The translations under genes and the position numbers were made by a program. The notes beneath the pieces are model-generated. The model worked only from the letters and a program-made list of their open reading frames with translations, ran no database searches and was not told the DNA's origin. From contig JAFUVF010000053.1 in assembly GCA_017483735.1 (NCBI GenBank), forward strand, positions 20,902-84,901: DNA of 64,000 nucleotides. The letters run 5' to 3'. Source of the DNA: Lachnospiraceae bacterium (lineage in GTDB: Bacteria; Bacillota; Clostridia; Lachnospirales; Lachnospiraceae). How positions within the stretch are numbered: the stretch's first letter is position 1; each line of letters begins with the position of its first letter. This document shows positions 27,692 through 37,179 of the stretch, piece by piece.

Positions 27692-29041
27692 ATGGGAAGA
27701 TTGTTTGGAACTGACGGTGTGAGAGGTGTGGCAAATGAGGAGCTTACTCCGGCGCTTGCAATGCAGTTAGGGCAGGCGGGAGCGTTTATCCTTTCCAGAG
27801 AGAAGCTGCACAAGCCCACCATAATGGTGGGATGTGATACGAGAATATCCGGGGATATGCTGGCGAACGCCCTTATGGCGGGTGCCTGCTCCGTGGGTGC
27901 GAACTGTATATATGTAGGAGTTATGCCCACTCCTGCCGTTGCATACCTGACCCAGAAATACAAGGTAGATGCAGGGGTTGTCATATCGGCGTCCCACAAT
28001 CCGGTGGAATTTAACGGTATCAAATTTTTTGATGGCAACGGCTACAAGCTTCCGGATGCCCTTGAGGATGAGATAGAAGCTCTCATAAAGAATAATATGG
28101 AGGGTGTGAAATTCCCCGTGGGATCTGCAGTAGGCAAGATCAAGGTACGTACGGATGCCAGAGAAGAATATATCAATCATTCCATAAACGCCGCAGGGGT
28201 GGAGCTTGACGGAATGAAAATTGTGGTGGACTGCGCAGAGGGAGCAAGCTTCTATACCTCTGTGGAAGCCCTGAAGGAATTGGGGGCAGAGGTTGTGGCA
28301 ATCCACAACAATCCAGATGGAACCAACATAAACGCAAACTGCGGCTCCACGCATATGCAGGAGCTGCAGGCGAGAGTCGTGGCGGAGAAGGCTGCGGTAG
28401 GTCTGGCCTTTGACGGCGATGCAGACAGGCTTCTTGCGGTGGATGAGAACGGAAAAATGGTGGATGGCGACCAGATTATGGCTATCGTCGGCAATCATAT
28501 GAAGGAGCGGGGAAAGCTGAAAAAAGACACTATTGTGGCTACGGTAATGAGCAATCTGGGATTCTCTCTGATGTGTGAGAAGCATGGAATAAATATGGAG
28601 CGCACAAAGGTGGGGGATCGCTATGTTCTCGAGCGTATGAAGGAGATGGGAGCGAGTCTCGGCGGAGAGCAGTCCGGACATATTATTTTTCTGGATGAAA
28701 ATACTACGGGGGACGGTCTGCTGTCGGCATTACATCTGCTGCAGGTTATGAGGGAGACTGGAAAGCCTCTTTCGGAGCTTGCGGGGATAATGGAGGTGCT
28801 TCCTCAGGCTCTTGTAAACGCAAAGGTGGCCAACCACAAGAAGGACAAGTATATGGAGTATCCGGAGATTGCCAAGGCGATAAAGGATATCGAGGACAAA
28901 TTCTCAGGAGAGGGAAGAGTGCTGATAAGACCCTCGGGTACAGAGCCGTTAGTCCGTGTTATGATTGAGGGCAAGAATCAGAATGAGATCCAAAAGGAAG
29001 CTGAGAAGCTTGCAACACTCATTCAGGATTTATTGTTCTGA
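27692..29041 (+). CDS. glmM: Phosphoglucosamine mutase GlmM
   Basis: 449 residues, normal length. It converts glucosamine-6-phosphate to glucosamine-1-phosphate for UDP-GlcNAc and wall synthesis. The N-terminus [15 protein letters not shown] is characteristic, the phosphoserine loop is [14 protein letters not shown] (Ser about 101), the Mg-binding loop is FDGDADRL, and the phosphate-binding site near the C-terminus is [12 protein letters not shown]. It starts two bases after cdaR and closes the cdaA-cdaR-glmM unit. In other Firmicutes CdaA and GlmM interact, which links wall precursor supply with c-di-AMP. Confidence 0.98.
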   Translation: MGRLFGTDGVRGVANEELTPALAMQLGQAGAFILSREKLHKPTIMVGCDTRISGDMLANALMAGACSVGANCIYVGVMPTPAVAYLTQKYKVDAGVVISASHNPVEFNGIKFFDGNGYKLPDALEDEIEALIKNNMEGVKFPVGSAVGKIKVRTDAREEYINHSINAAGVELDGMKIVVDCAEGASFYTSVEALKELGAEVVAIHNNPDGTNINANCGSTHMQELQARVVAEKAAVGLAFDGDADRLLAVDENGKMVDGDQIMAIVGNHMKERGKLKKDTIVATVMSNLGFSLMCEKHGINMERTKVGDRYVLERMKEMGASLGGEQSGHIIFLDENTTGDGLLSALHLLQVMRETGKPLSELAGIMEVLPQALVNAKVANHKKDKYMEYPEIAKAIKDIEDKFSGEGRVLIRPSGTEPLVRVMIEGKNQNEIQKEAEKLATLIQDLLF

Positions 29042-29047
29042 TATTGC

Positions 29048-29076
29048 TTGAAAAGAAATTTACTATATGATACTAT
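29048..29076 (+). promoter_or_regulatory. Promoter of the HPr gene
   Basis: TTGAAA (29048-29053), a 17-base spacer and TACTAT (29071-29076), with GGAAGGAAT before the ATG at 29111. It would give a conventional leader of about 28 bases. Confidence 0.6.
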
Positions 29077-29110
29077 AAAATCAGCAGTTGGGTTTTGGAA
29101 GGAATAAGCT

Positions 29111-29374
29111 ATGGTAAGAAAGAAGGTTGTGATTAAGAATCCCACCGGTCTCCACTTGAGACCTGCAGGGATATTGTGCAAGGAAGCGATGCAGTTTAAG
29201 TCCTTAATCACATTTTCATTCAAGGATAATACCGCAAATGCAAAGAGCGTTTTGAGCGTGCTGGGTGCCTGCGTAAAGTGCGGAGATGAAATTGAGTTCG
29301 TATGCGAGGGCGAGGATGAGGAGGAAGCGTTAAGCGCACTTGTGAATGCAGTTGAGAGCGGACTAGGAGAATGA
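29111..29374 (+). CDS. ptsH: HPr-family phosphocarrier protein
   Basis: 87-residue HPr. The phosphoryl-accepting His15 lies in GLHLRPAG, and the regulatory Ser46 in NAKSVLSVLGA, as in Gram-positive HPr that HPr kinase modifies. This combination argues against Crh, which lacks His15. LRPAG in place of the usual ARPA is a mild variation. No enzyme I or permease is adjacent, so it may be a second HPr or the main one in an isolated locus. Its last 12 bases overlap the end of the convergent DUF3048 gene. Confidence 0.88.
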   Translation: MVRKKVVIKNPTGLHLRPAGILCKEAMQFKSLITFSFKDNTANAKSVLSVLGACVKCGDEIEFVCEGEDEEEALSALVNAVESGLGE

Positions 29375-30520
29375 AACGTCAGTTTTGTTATCTATGACGC
29401 ATATCATAGTTTTACCTGTATTTAAAACGATTTCGTTGCCGTCAAGATCATAGAATTTAGTAGCCCCGTAATCATCGGTTTTTTCCCATGTTACGGGGAT
29501 TCCTTTGCCCTTCGTAAAGTACCATCCGTTCTGATTGCTGTCGATATCATTCATGTACAGATACTCACTTCCGGGTAAAGCCTCGGTTATATCAAAGGTC
29601 TGAACGATCACGTTGGCGAATTTGAGCTGCTCTCCGTTTTCGCCGTCTATATGGGGACCGTCCTCTCCTCCGGACAGATGCTGATATCTGTAATAAAGAC
29701 CATCCTTGTCATTGTATTCGAAATAACATCGCGTCAGAGGATAGGCGTTCGTCATATCTATGTAGGCGGCAGTGCGGGAATTGCCGTAATCATCCAATGT
29801 GTTTGGATTCCTTGGGGAGGCGAAGATGAAATGATCCCTGTAGGATATCTCGTTTCTGTAGGCTGCCTCATAGCCGTCCGCATCAAAGGCTTTCTTCAAC
29901 AGCTCCCCGGAGGTATAGACATTGTGGGGCGAACGCTTGGAATCGTCCCTGTAGAAAGCCTCGGAGCCTGTGGCTGAAAGATAATCTATGGTCTGTGTAT
30001 GGGGATCGGCAAGGGTCTCATCAATGAAAAAGGGGCCATGAACATGGCAGATCACTGCGTCCCACTCAAATGCCCAGGGCATATAATAGAGCCTCGTGCT
30101 GCGTACATTTCCGATTTTTTTGATGTCCGTCCAATCCTCATATATTGCCATCAATCTGGTCATACTGCCCTCCACCGGCGCTTCGTAGAGTATTGAGGCG
30201 TGGGACAGGGAATACTGCGGGATGGCGTTTGCCTCGTTGGGAATCATAACAGCAATGGGGCGGTTCTCTGAAACATCTTTGTCGACCCATTCATTTGTCA
30301 GACGTGAACGCACCATATTTTCAGCCGGGGGAGTATCCGTTACAGCCTCCTTGTCGGGAGAGGCGGGGGCTTTAGTCGGAGTTAAAGCCTCTGTTGTGGC
30401 GGAGGGAAGCTCCTGCGCAGGAACATCCTCCGTTTTTTCTCCGCAGGAAGCCAGACAGAACAATATGAGAGCATTCAAAAGAAGAGGCAATGCTTTTTTA
30501 TTTTTTATGAGCTTTTTCAT
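29363..30520 (-). CDS. DUF3048 lipoprotein
   Basis: 385-residue exported lipoprotein. The N-terminus has a basic start, a hydrophobic stretch and the lipobox LASC with Cys at about 26. A Thr/Pro/Ala/Glu-rich linker (about 30-70) follows. The rest is the DUF3048 pair of domains, with conserved patterns such as RPIAVMIPNEANA, GSMTRLMAIYED and NVRSTRLYYMPW. The family is common in Firmicutes (YerB in B. subtilis). Function is unclear but it acts at the outer face of the membrane. AGAGGAA precedes the ATG. It is probably transcribed with the PAP2-like gene upstream, 17 bases away. Confidence 0.9.
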   Translation of the reverse strand: MKKLIKNKKALPLLLNALILFCLASCGEKTEDVPAQELPSATTEALTPTKAPASPDKEAVTDTPPAENMVRSRLTNEWVDKDVSENRPIAVMIPNEANAIPQYSLSHASILYEAPVEGSMTRLMAIYEDWTDIKKIGNVRSTRLYYMPWAFEWDAVICHVHGPFFIDETLADPHTQTIDYLSATGSEAFYRDDSKRSPHNVYTSGELLKKAFDADGYEAAYRNEISYRDHFIFASPRNPNTLDDYGNSRTAAYIDMTNAYPLTRCYFEYNDKDGLYYRYQHLSGGEDGPHIDGENGEQLKFANVIVQTFDITEALPGSEYLYMNDIDSNQNGWYFTKGKGIPVTWEKTDDYGATKFYDLDGNEIVLNTGKTMICVIDNKTDVSFS

Positions 30521-30537
30521 TTCCTCTAGTTATAATA

Positions 30538-31005
30538 TCAAAAACCGTAAACGAACTGCATTGCTATTGCAACCAGAATTCCCAGAACAGCGCCCACCAT
30601 TACCTGCAATGGAGTATGTCCCACGAATTCCTTCATCTTGTCATGGGATGAGATGTCGTCACGTCCCATGTCCTCAAAGACCTTCAGCATATCATTCAGA
30701 AGCTCCGCCTGAATCCCCGTCTCCCTGCGGACGCCTCTTGCGTCATACATAACGATTATCGCAACTATCAGCGCAATGGCAAATTCCGGGCTGTCCACGC
30801 CGCAGTTGAAGGCAACGGAAAGTGCGAGAGCACAGACCGTGGCTGAATGGGAGCTTGGCATACCGCCGCTCCCCGTGAGCCTCTCCGCTACCATTTCCCC
30901 TGAAACAATATAGTGGATTATGGTTTTCAGCACCTGAGCGATGAGCCACCCCAGCACCGAGGTCATAAGTATTCTGTTTCCCAAAAGCGCATTCAGAAAA
31001 TCCAT
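30538..31005 (-). CDS. Divergent PAP2-family (DUF212/YuiD) membrane protein
   Basis: 155-residue membrane protein with four hydrophobic segments. It carries the family motif GGMPSSHSATVCALA and a C-terminal HTPLQVMVGAVLG, which resemble parts of acid phosphatase/vanadium haloperoxidase sites. Members such as YuiD are thought to act on lipid-linked phosphates, but this is not proved. The start at 31005 was chosen because upstream ATGs fall in or before a strong -10 box. The resulting mRNA would have a leader of about one base. Confidence 0.85.
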   Translation of the reverse strand: MDFLNALLGNRILMTSVLGWLIAQVLKTIIHYIVSGEMVAERLTGSGGMPSSHSATVCALALSVAFNCGVDSPEFAIALIVAIIVMYDARGVRRETGIQAELLNDMLKVFEDMGRDDISSHDKMKEFVGHTPLQVMVGAVLGILVAIAMQFVYGF

Positions 31006-31012
31006 AGACCTC

Positions 31013-31041
31013 ATTATAACACAATAAATGGAGGCAAACAA
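31013..31041 (-). promoter_or_regulatory. Promoter of the PAP2-like gene, predicted leaderless
   Basis: On the minus strand TTGTTT (31041-31036), a 17-base spacer and TATAAT (31018-31013). The expected +1 at about 31006 is next to the ATG at 31005. Confidence 0.6.
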
Positions 31042-31096
31042 CTTGTTATGCACCTGTTTCTTTAGATTTCTTTACTTTTATTAAGAAACTAAATTA

Positions 31097-31125
31097 TTGA
31101 TAAGTGCGGATTTGAATAGTATAAT
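31097..31125 (+). promoter_or_regulatory. Promoter at the start of the polysaccharide cluster
   Basis: TTGATA (31097-31102), a 17-base spacer and a consensus TATAAT (31120-31125). It is followed by GAAAGGGG before the ATG at 31157, so this is a normal leader. It diverges from the PAP2-like gene promoter. Confidence 0.7.
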
Positions 31126-31156
31126 TAAGCATATATGTTTCTGAAAGGGGATATAA

Positions 31157-32083
31157 ATGAGCCTGTTAAGCGCCATAGTGCCATGCTACAACGAGGAGGA
31201 GAGCGTTTCGATTTTTTACGAGGAATTTATAAAGAATGAAGCGTACCTTAAGTCAAAGGATATAGATTTCGAGCTGATATATATTAACGACGGTTCAAAG
31301 GATAAAACCGCCGCAGAGGTTAAGAAGCTGCATGAAAGAGATGAGCGTGTGCATCTGGTATCCTTCTCCAGAAATTTCGGAAAGGAAGCGGCAATGTTCG
31401 CCGGGCTTGAAAAGGCAGGGGGAGATTATGTCGTCTTTATGGATGCGGATTTGCAGGATCCACCCTCGCTTCTGCCGGAAATGCTGGAGGCTCTGCAGGA
31501 TCACGATTCGGTGGCTACACGCCGTGTGGACAGAAAAGGGGAGCCGCCGATACGCAGCTTCTTTGCCAGACGCTTCTACCGCATGATGAACAGGATATCC
31601 CAGACGGAGATGATGGACGGAGCCAGAGACTACAGGCTTATGAAGAGACAGATGGTGGATGCCATATTGTCAATGAAGGAATATAACCGCTTCACAAAGG
31701 GTATATTCGGCTGGGTAGGCTTCGACACAAAATGGATTGAATATGAAAATGTGGAGAGGGCGGCAGGCGAGACAAAATGGAGCTTCTGGAAGCTGGTTTT
31801 GTACTCCATCGACGGGATTGTCGCCTTTTCAACCATGCCGCTGCAGATTGCGTCCTTTGCTGGAATCCTTTTCTGCATTGTGGCATTTGCAATGATGATA
31901 TTCGTGATAGTGCGCCGCCTTATCTTTGGAGATCCGGTGGCGGGCTGGGCATCCATGGTGTGCATAATGCTGATGACCAGCGGCATACAGTTTCTTTGTG
32001 TGGGCATATTGGGACAGTACCTCGCCAGAACCTATATGGAGGTCAAGAAACGTCCCATTTATATTGTAAAGGAAGAGATCTAG
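31157..32083 (+). CDS. Membrane-anchored GT2 glycosyltransferase (GtrB/DPM1-like)
   Basis: 308-residue polyprenyl-phosphate glycosyltransferase. A GT-A domain (about 1-215) opens with LSAIVPCYNEEESV and has the metal-binding FMDADLQDPP. Two C-terminal membrane segments (about 230-255 and 265-295) anchor it. Relatives such as GtrB move glucose or another hexose onto undecaprenyl phosphate on the inner face, for later transfer outside by a GT-C enzyme. The next two genes encode membrane proteins that could use such a donor. GAAAGGGG is the ribosome site. Confidence 0.9.
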   Translation: MSLLSAIVPCYNEEESVSIFYEEFIKNEAYLKSKDIDFELIYINDGSKDKTAAEVKKLHERDERVHLVSFSRNFGKEAAMFAGLEKAGGDYVVFMDADLQDPPSLLPEMLEALQDHDSVATRRVDRKGEPPIRSFFARRFYRMMNRISQTEMMDGARDYRLMKRQMVDAILSMKEYNRFTKGIFGWVGFDTKWIEYENVERAAGETKWSFWKLVLYSIDGIVAFSTMPLQIASFAGILFCIVAFAMMIFVIVRRLIFGDPVAGWASMVCIMLMTSGIQFLCVGILGQYLARTYMEVKKRPIYIVKEEI

Positions 32084-32087
32084 CGTA

Positions 32088-33038
32088 TTGAGTACTGTCA
32101 TAATTTTGATATTGAGTCTGTTTTCATATGTGGCGGGATATGCGTTTATGCGCCTGACCTGTTTTGACAAGCCGTTGCAGGGGGATTGCTTCTGCATCGG
32201 ATTTTTCGCAATAATGGGGATAGCAGGGGCAGGGAATATCGCTGGTGCGGCATTAAAGCTGTCCTTTGGGAGGCTGTGCATAATAAGCGCAGTAATATAT
32301 GCACTTGTCTTTGTGTGTGCTTCCCTTGTATTTTTGACAGAGCGCAAAAAAAACAGCTCGTTACCGTCTGCTGCGGACAGCTTCGGCAAAAATGACAGAA
32401 GGGTTAATATGGTCATATTTGCAGCGGGGCTGGTATTTCTTTTGTTGTTTGTTATCACGCAGGTAACTCCGGCGGTATATCTGGCAGAGGATATAACGTT
32501 GGAGACTGTACGCACCTTTCTTTCCTCGGATCGTTTCTATGAGGTCAATCCTCTTACGGGAGCACCCTATACCGCCGGCATTCCCAACAGGCTTAAAATC
32601 CTGGGACTGCCATTTTTCTATGCATTCCTTGCAAAAATTTTCCCTCTGACGGATGCAGGGGTGGTGGTTTGGAGGATGATGCCGGGGCTTGTGCTGGTAA
32701 TGACAGTATGTGCTTATTATTCCCTTTCCGCTGCGCTGTTTAAGGAAAAGAGGAGCCGTGCCATTTTTATGCTTATTGCGGGGATTGTGCTCTTTTTGTC
32801 CGATTATGTATCGGGTGCCGACGGCTTTGCTTTGTTGCAGGCGGGCTTCAGGGGCGTATCCATAAGAGCTCTGGTGCTTATGCCGTATACACTTTCTCTT
32901 TTGCTTAGAAAAAAATGGATATATTGCATTCTTCCAGTGCTTGTGGAGGCAGTTACGGTCTGGACACTATACGGAGCCGGTGCGGTGCTTTTGATGTGTG
33001 TGATGTTTTATGCATTTGAAGGGTTTTTGAAAGGATAA
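32088..33038 (+). CDS. Polytopic membrane protein, possible GT-C half
   Basis: Not firmly recognised; 316 residues with about eight hydrophobic segments. A loop near 140-170 (AEDITLETVRTFLSSDRFYE) and TAGIPNRLKILGLPFFYAF are the kind of extracytoplasmic acidic loop and aromatic stretch seen in GT-C glycosyltransferases. The protein ends abruptly in a short cytoplasmic tail, and another membrane protein starts ten bases later. The two may be a single longer membrane protein that is split here. The TTG start has AAAGGAAGAG about ten bases upstream. Confidence 0.6.
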   Translation: MSTVIILILSLFSYVAGYAFMRLTCFDKPLQGDCFCIGFFAIMGIAGAGNIAGAALKLSFGRLCIISAVIYALVFVCASLVFLTERKKNSSLPSAADSFGKNDRRVNMVIFAAGLVFLLLFVITQVTPAVYLAEDITLETVRTFLSSDRFYEVNPLTGAPYTAGIPNRLKILGLPFFYAFLAKIFPLTDAGVVVWRMMPGLVLVMTVCAYYSLSAALFKEKRSRAIFMLIAGIVLFLSDYVSGADGFALLQAGFRGVSIRALVLMPYTLSLLLRKKWIYCILPVLVEAVTVWTLYGAGAVLLMCVMFYAFEGFLKG

Positions 33039-33047
33039 AGGCAAAAT

Positions 33048-33974
33048 ATGGCGGAGCTCATTGGCATAGCATATGATGGCTTCAAAAATTTCATAAGCTA
33101 CGGCAAATACCCCGGCATATTTATGACGGTTGCAGTTGTGGTATTCCTGCTTTTGCAGATGGGGAGGCTCAATCCTTCTGCCTATTATCCGTCCCTGCAG
33201 ATTCTTTTATACGGACTGATAACGGAGCTTATCTGTGTTGTGCCGGTAACGGCGGTGCTGCTTCTTCTCTATCAGACGAGGTTTTATGGCCCGGAATGGA
33301 TATTTGCGCAGGTGCCTGTTACAGCAGGGATAGCCGCAGGAGGAACCCTTGTTGTAGATATTTTGCTCAAATGGGGAAGAGAGAGCAGAAAGCAGTTTTC
33401 GGCATATCTGGCAGTTTTTGCCATGTTTATGGTGCTTCTGGCAGGCGGCGGCATGAATGCGGTATCCGCCGGAGGCTTGGAGATACTGGGCAATCTGGCG
33501 CCATCGGGGAATGCAATCGACAAGACAGGGCTTACAAAGACAGTCCGGGAATATGCAGTCACGGAGGAAATCCTTGAATATTTGCATGCGGACGGAGATA
33601 CAGTTTTGTACGCACCGTCGGAGATTATGAGGTATGCAAGAAGCGTATCAGGAGAAATAGGGCTCCTCTACGGCAGGGATATGTTTGATCCGGCGACAGG
33701 CGCCTATGCCTTTGACGAGTATGACGAGGAGCTTACAGTCATCTACGATTGGATGAGAAGAGCTGAAAACACAACGGATATAAGGATATTAAGCAGTGCG
33801 GACGAGGCTCCTGCGGAAGCGCTTTCGGCTGCGGTAAAGCGAGGCGCCAATCTGGTAATCCTTCCGGGAAATATGTCGGAGACGATAGAGGCTGCGGCGC
33901 AGGGAGTGCTTGGAGTAGAAGGAATGGAGCTTGCGACGGATATGGGAGTGTACAGAATATATGATATCAGATAG
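33048..33974 (+). CDS. Membrane protein with extracytoplasmic C-terminal domain
   Basis: Not recognised; 308 residues. Four membrane segments lie at about 23-38, 48-70, 80-100 and 115-140. A soluble domain of about 160 residues follows, with ADGDTVLYAPSEIMRYARS and NLVILPGNMSETIEAA, which looks alpha/beta. It could be the C-terminal half of the protein encoded by the preceding gene, as GT-C enzymes often end in such a domain. The weak AAAGG ribosome site suggests it is nonetheless translated on its own. Its end overlaps the next glycosyltransferase gene by 14 bases. Confidence 0.6.
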   Translation: MAELIGIAYDGFKNFISYGKYPGIFMTVAVVVFLLLQMGRLNPSAYYPSLQILLYGLITELICVVPVTAVLLLLYQTRFYGPEWIFAQVPVTAGIAAGGTLVVDILLKWGRESRKQFSAYLAVFAMFMVLLAGGGMNAVSAGGLEILGNLAPSGNAIDKTGLTKTVREYAVTEEILEYLHADGDTVLYAPSEIMRYARSVSGEIGLLYGRDMFDPATGAYAFDEYDEELTVIYDWMRRAENTTDIRILSSADEAPAEALSAAVKRGANLVILPGNMSETIEAAAQGVLGVEGMELATDMGVYRIYDIR

Positions 33975-34728
33975 ACCTTTAATTTCAATAATAGTGCCGG
34001 TATACAAGGCGGAGCGATTCATCAGGAATACGATGGAATGCATCAGGAATCAGACCTATGATAACTGGGAGCTTCTCCTTGTGTCCGACGGAGATGCCGA
34101 CAGGAGTGCGGACATAATAAGGGAATACATCAATGAGACGGGGGATGGCAGGATACGCCTTATAAAGCGCACCCAGAAATCCAGTGCCGCCGAGGCCAGA
34201 AATCAGGGGGTGGATGAGGCTAAGGGAGAACTCATCGCCTACATAGATGCGGATGATATATGGGAGCCTGAGAAGCTTGAAAGACAGCTGGAATTTATGA
34301 AGAGGACGAAGGCGGTCTTTTCCTTTACAGGCTATGAATTTGCGGACGAGAACGGCGTTGGACTCGGAAAGGTCGTGCATGTTCCGGAAAAAATAGGATA
34401 CAGGCAGGCTCTCAAAAATACCACCATTTTTACCAGTACGGTTATGTTCGACCTCTCCGGGATAAGCAGGGAGGAGATACATATGCCCATAATAAAGAGT
34501 GAGGATACAGCCCTCTGGTTCAGAATACTCCGCAGTGGCATGACAGCATACGGACTGGATGAGAATCTGGTAAAATACAGGAGAGCGGGCGAAAGTCTTT
34601 CCTCAAACAAGCTGGAGGCACTCAGACGTATATGGAATCTGTACAGGAGAGCCGAGGGCTTCAATGTGCCTAAAAGTGCATATTATTTCGTTTTCTGGGC
34701 GTTTAACGCAGTGAGAAGGCGTGTGTAG
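33961..34728 (+). CDS. GT2 glycosyltransferase
   Basis: 255-residue family 2 glycosyltransferase. The GT-A fold opens with PLISIIVPVYKAERFIRN, the DxD-type motif is in AYIDADDIWEPEKL, and a C-terminal basic segment follows. The acceptor and sugar cannot be told. GGGAGTG lies nine bases upstream of the chosen ATG at 33961. An ATG 30 bases earlier, inside the previous gene, lacks a ribosome site. It is cytoplasmic or peripheral to the membrane and likely adds a sugar to the growing lipid-linked repeat unit. Confidence 0.88.
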   Translation: MISDRPLISIIVPVYKAERFIRNTMECIRNQTYDNWELLLVSDGDADRSADIIREYINETGDGRIRLIKRTQKSSAAEARNQGVDEAKGELIAYIDADDIWEPEKLERQLEFMKRTKAVFSFTGYEFADENGVGLGKVVHVPEKIGYRQALKNTTIFTSTVMFDLSGISREEIHMPIIKSEDTALWFRILRSGMTAYGLDENLVKYRRAGESLSSNKLEALRRIWNLYRRAEGFNVPKSAYYFVFWAFNAVRRRV

Positions 34729-34754
34729 AAAAAAAGAGCTGATTATGATATAAT
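34726..34754 (+). promoter_or_regulatory. Internal cluster promoter, predicted leaderless
   Basis: TAGAAA (34726-34731), a 17-base spacer and consensus TATAAT (34749-34754). The ATG at 34764 lies about three bases after the expected +1, and no Shine-Dalgarno sequence fits between. Confidence 0.55.
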
Positions 34755-34763
34755 AAATAAGTT

Positions 34764-36212
34764 ATGGACGATTCAACCAGCTTTAACAAACTGCAAAAGA
34801 TAGAATCCTTCAAGAGGCTGATCAATCTGGCTCTTGTTTTGGGCTGCATAGGATTGGAGATCGCAATATTCGGATACAACTGGTATTTCCATTTCCGTTA
34901 CAGCATAGTTGAGGATCTGCGGACCATCTGGTTCAGGGGACATATATTGGAGATATCCATATATGGCGTAATACTGCTGTCATTCTCCAGCATGTACGGG
35001 GGAATGCGGTTAGGCTACCTCAAAAACTCCGAGATCATCTTTTCACAGATGTTTGCCACTCTGATGGCCAACGTGCTCATATACGCCGAGCTCTCAGTTA
35101 TGGCGTTCCAGCTTTTCGTGCCGGACGTATTCATCACAATGACTCTTGAACAGCTTGTGCTGGTAATGATATATATCTTTGTTGTCAACAATATTTACAG
35201 ACGGATATTCCCACCGAGGAAGCTTCTTCTCATACATGGGGACAGACCCATAGAGGAGATAATAGCGAAATTCGACAGCAGGAAGGACAAATATGTGGTG
35301 TATGATTCCGTATCCGTAAAGGCGGGGACAAAGGCGCTCTGCGACAGGATAATACGGGATTATGATGCCGGCAGATGCAGCGCTGTCGTTCTGTGGGATA
35401 TCTCCAATGAGGAGAGAAACAAGATTTTCAAATTTTGCTACGCACATTCCATAAGAACCTATATAATGCCGAAGATTACCGACGTTATACTTTTGGGCTC
35501 GGAGGAGCTTCATGTGTTCGATGCACCCATACTCCTTACCAGAGAATACAGTCTCGCCATGGAGGAGAGGATAGTAAAGCGCACCATAGACATAGTTTTC
35601 TCACTGGTGCTGATAGTAGTCACATCCCCCATAATGCTCATGACGGCGATTGCTGTAAAGCTCTATGACGGCGGCCCTGTGCTCTATAAGCAGACCAGAT
35701 GCACCAGAAATATGCGGCGCTTCAAGATACTGAAATTCCGTTCCATGAAAACCAATGCGGAGAAGGATGGGGTGGCGAGGCTTTCCTCAAAGAATGACGA
35801 CAGAGTGACTCCAATAGGGAAATTTATCAGAAAGTGCAGGATAGACGAGCTTCCGCAGCTTTTCAATATATTGAAGGGCGAGATGAGCTTCATAGGACCG
35901 CGTCCCGAGAGACCGGAGATAATCGAGCAGTATGTGGAGGTTATGCCGGAATTCGTGTTCAGAACAAAGGTAAAGGCAGGACTTGCAGGCTTTGCTCAGG
36001 TCTACGGTAAATACAATACATCGCCGTATGACAAGCTGAAGCTGGATCTCACATATATAGAGCAATATTCACTATGGCTGGATCTGAAGCTCATGCTTCT
36101 GACATTGAAGATTCTCTTCTGGCCGGATTCCACTGAGGGAGTGGAGGCGGAGCAGATAACGGCGCTCAAAGCCGACTATGCAAAGAAAAGGCATAAGGCA
36201 AATGATGAATGA
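34764..36212 (+). CDS. Polyprenyl glycosylphosphotransferase (initiating sugar transferase)
   Basis: 482-residue enzyme that starts repeat-unit synthesis by moving a sugar phosphate from a UDP-sugar to undecaprenyl phosphate. The N-terminal half has four or five membrane segments and a nucleotide-sugar-like domain. The C-terminal bacterial sugar transferase domain (from about 270) has KRTIDIVFSLVLIVVTSPIM, the basic FKILKFRSMKTNAEKDG and DELPQLFNILKGEMSFIGPR, all conserved in WbaP/CpsE-type proteins. It is the only such enzyme in the cluster. Its end overlaps the Wzz-like gene by 11 bases. Confidence 0.93.
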   Translation: MDDSTSFNKLQKIESFKRLINLALVLGCIGLEIAIFGYNWYFHFRYSIVEDLRTIWFRGHILEISIYGVILLSFSSMYGGMRLGYLKNSEIIFSQMFATLMANVLIYAELSVMAFQLFVPDVFITMTLEQLVLVMIYIFVVNNIYRRIFPPRKLLLIHGDRPIEEIIAKFDSRKDKYVVYDSVSVKAGTKALCDRIIRDYDAGRCSAVVLWDISNEERNKIFKFCYAHSIRTYIMPKITDVILLGSEELHVFDAPILLTREYSLAMEERIVKRTIDIVFSLVLIVVTSPIMLMTAIAVKLYDGGPVLYKQTRCTRNMRRFKILKFRSMKTNAEKDGVARLSSKNDDRVTPIGKFIRKCRIDELPQLFNILKGEMSFIGPRPERPEIIEQYVEVMPEFVFRTKVKAGLAGFAQVYGKYNTSPYDKLKLDLTYIEQYSLWLDLKLMLLTLKILFWPDSTEGVEAEQITALKADYAKKRHKANDE

Positions 36213-37179
36213 GGTGGATATGTCCGATACCAAAGGAATATACATGGGACAGGAGCCCGCTAACATAAGACTTTTGATATTGCGCACGGCAAGGTGTATT
36301 CCGGTGCTGCTTCTGATAATTCTGGCGCTGACTCTGGCATTCGGAGGCGGATACTATATCAAAAATATTGCGCTTGCGGAGGATAAGGGCTACCAGGCAG
36401 TTGCGGATTTCAAGACAGAGTATACGGATGAGCCCTCAAAGGCCGGGGATTATTATATCAATGAGACGACCTGGAACACATATCTTCAATCATCAGAGTT
36501 TTTGACCAGAGTGTATGCAGAGTTAGACGAACCGAAGGGTACCCCGGAGGATCTGCGGGAATGTATTTCCGCCACTGTGGCATCCGATATCCATATCCCT
36601 ACAGTCAGGGTAACCGACGGGGGAAATGAAAAGGGCTTTACCCTGACAGACCTTACTGCATCCGTGGAGAAGGCGCTTGTGGGTGGCTTTGCGGAGGATA
36701 ATCCGCAGATAAATAAAATAATCAGACTGGACGATTGGAGGATAAGCCATATAGAGCCGGATGTGCGTCCTGTGAGGGCGTTTGCATTAAGCGCAGTGCT
36801 CTCTGTATTTTTTGTCCTTGTGATATTTTTTATGTATGAGCTTTCCACTGATGGGATATGGCTGCCCGAGACTGTGAGGGCAAGATACGGGATAAAATGC
36901 ATCGGAACGAGGGCGATGCCCGAATATGAGGAAAACCTAAAGCAGCTTTCCAGAGAGGAAGATATTGAAATATTTTCGGAGGAGGAGCTTTTGTCGGAGG
37001 GTGTTGATGCTTCCAAAATCATGGGAAGGAAGCTTGTTTTGTCATTGAAGGCCGGAAGAGGCGCCGGAGGAAGGCTTGAAAGAATTTTGACGCTTCTCGA
37101 CGCAAGGGGGCTTTCACTTGCTGCAGTGGAGCTTACAGGTGCGGATGAAATTCTGATCAAACGGTATTATCATATATGA
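36202..37179 (+). CDS. Wzz-like chain-length protein with degenerate kinase-like tail
   Basis: 325 residues. Membrane segments at about 27-48 and 192-214 bracket an extracytoplasmic domain, the layout of Wzz/CapA polysaccharide co-polymerases. The cytoplasmic C-terminal part (about 220-325) has RKLVLSLKAGRGAGGRLERI and a later LSLAAVELTGADE. These line up in order with the late strands of BY-kinases (where they read like VVRAGKT and KVLGVVLN), but no Walker A loop or Tyr cluster is present. I infer an inactive kinase-like domain. ATGs at 36202, 36205 and 36220 are all possible; the last has GAGGTGG just before it. Confidence 0.75.
   Translation: MMNEVDMSDTKGIYMGQEPANIRLLILRTARCIPVLLLIILALTLAFGGGYYIKNIALAEDKGYQAVADFKTEYTDEPSKAGDYYINETTWNTYLQSSEFLTRVYAELDEPKGTPEDLRECISATVASDIHIPTVRVTDGGNEKGFTLTDLTASVEKALVGGFAEDNPQINKIIRLDDWRISHIEPDVRPVRAFALSAVLSVFFVLVIFFMYELSTDGIWLPETVRARYGIKCIGTRAMPEYEENLKQLSREEDIEIFSEEELLSEGVDASKIMGRKLVLSLKAGRGAGGRLERILTLLDARGLSLAAVELTGADEILIKRYYHI

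Noticed and set aside
27692..29041. A glmS-type ribozyme or other riboswitch near glmM
   Set aside because: glmM starts two bases after cdaR with no leader, and glmS is not in the window.
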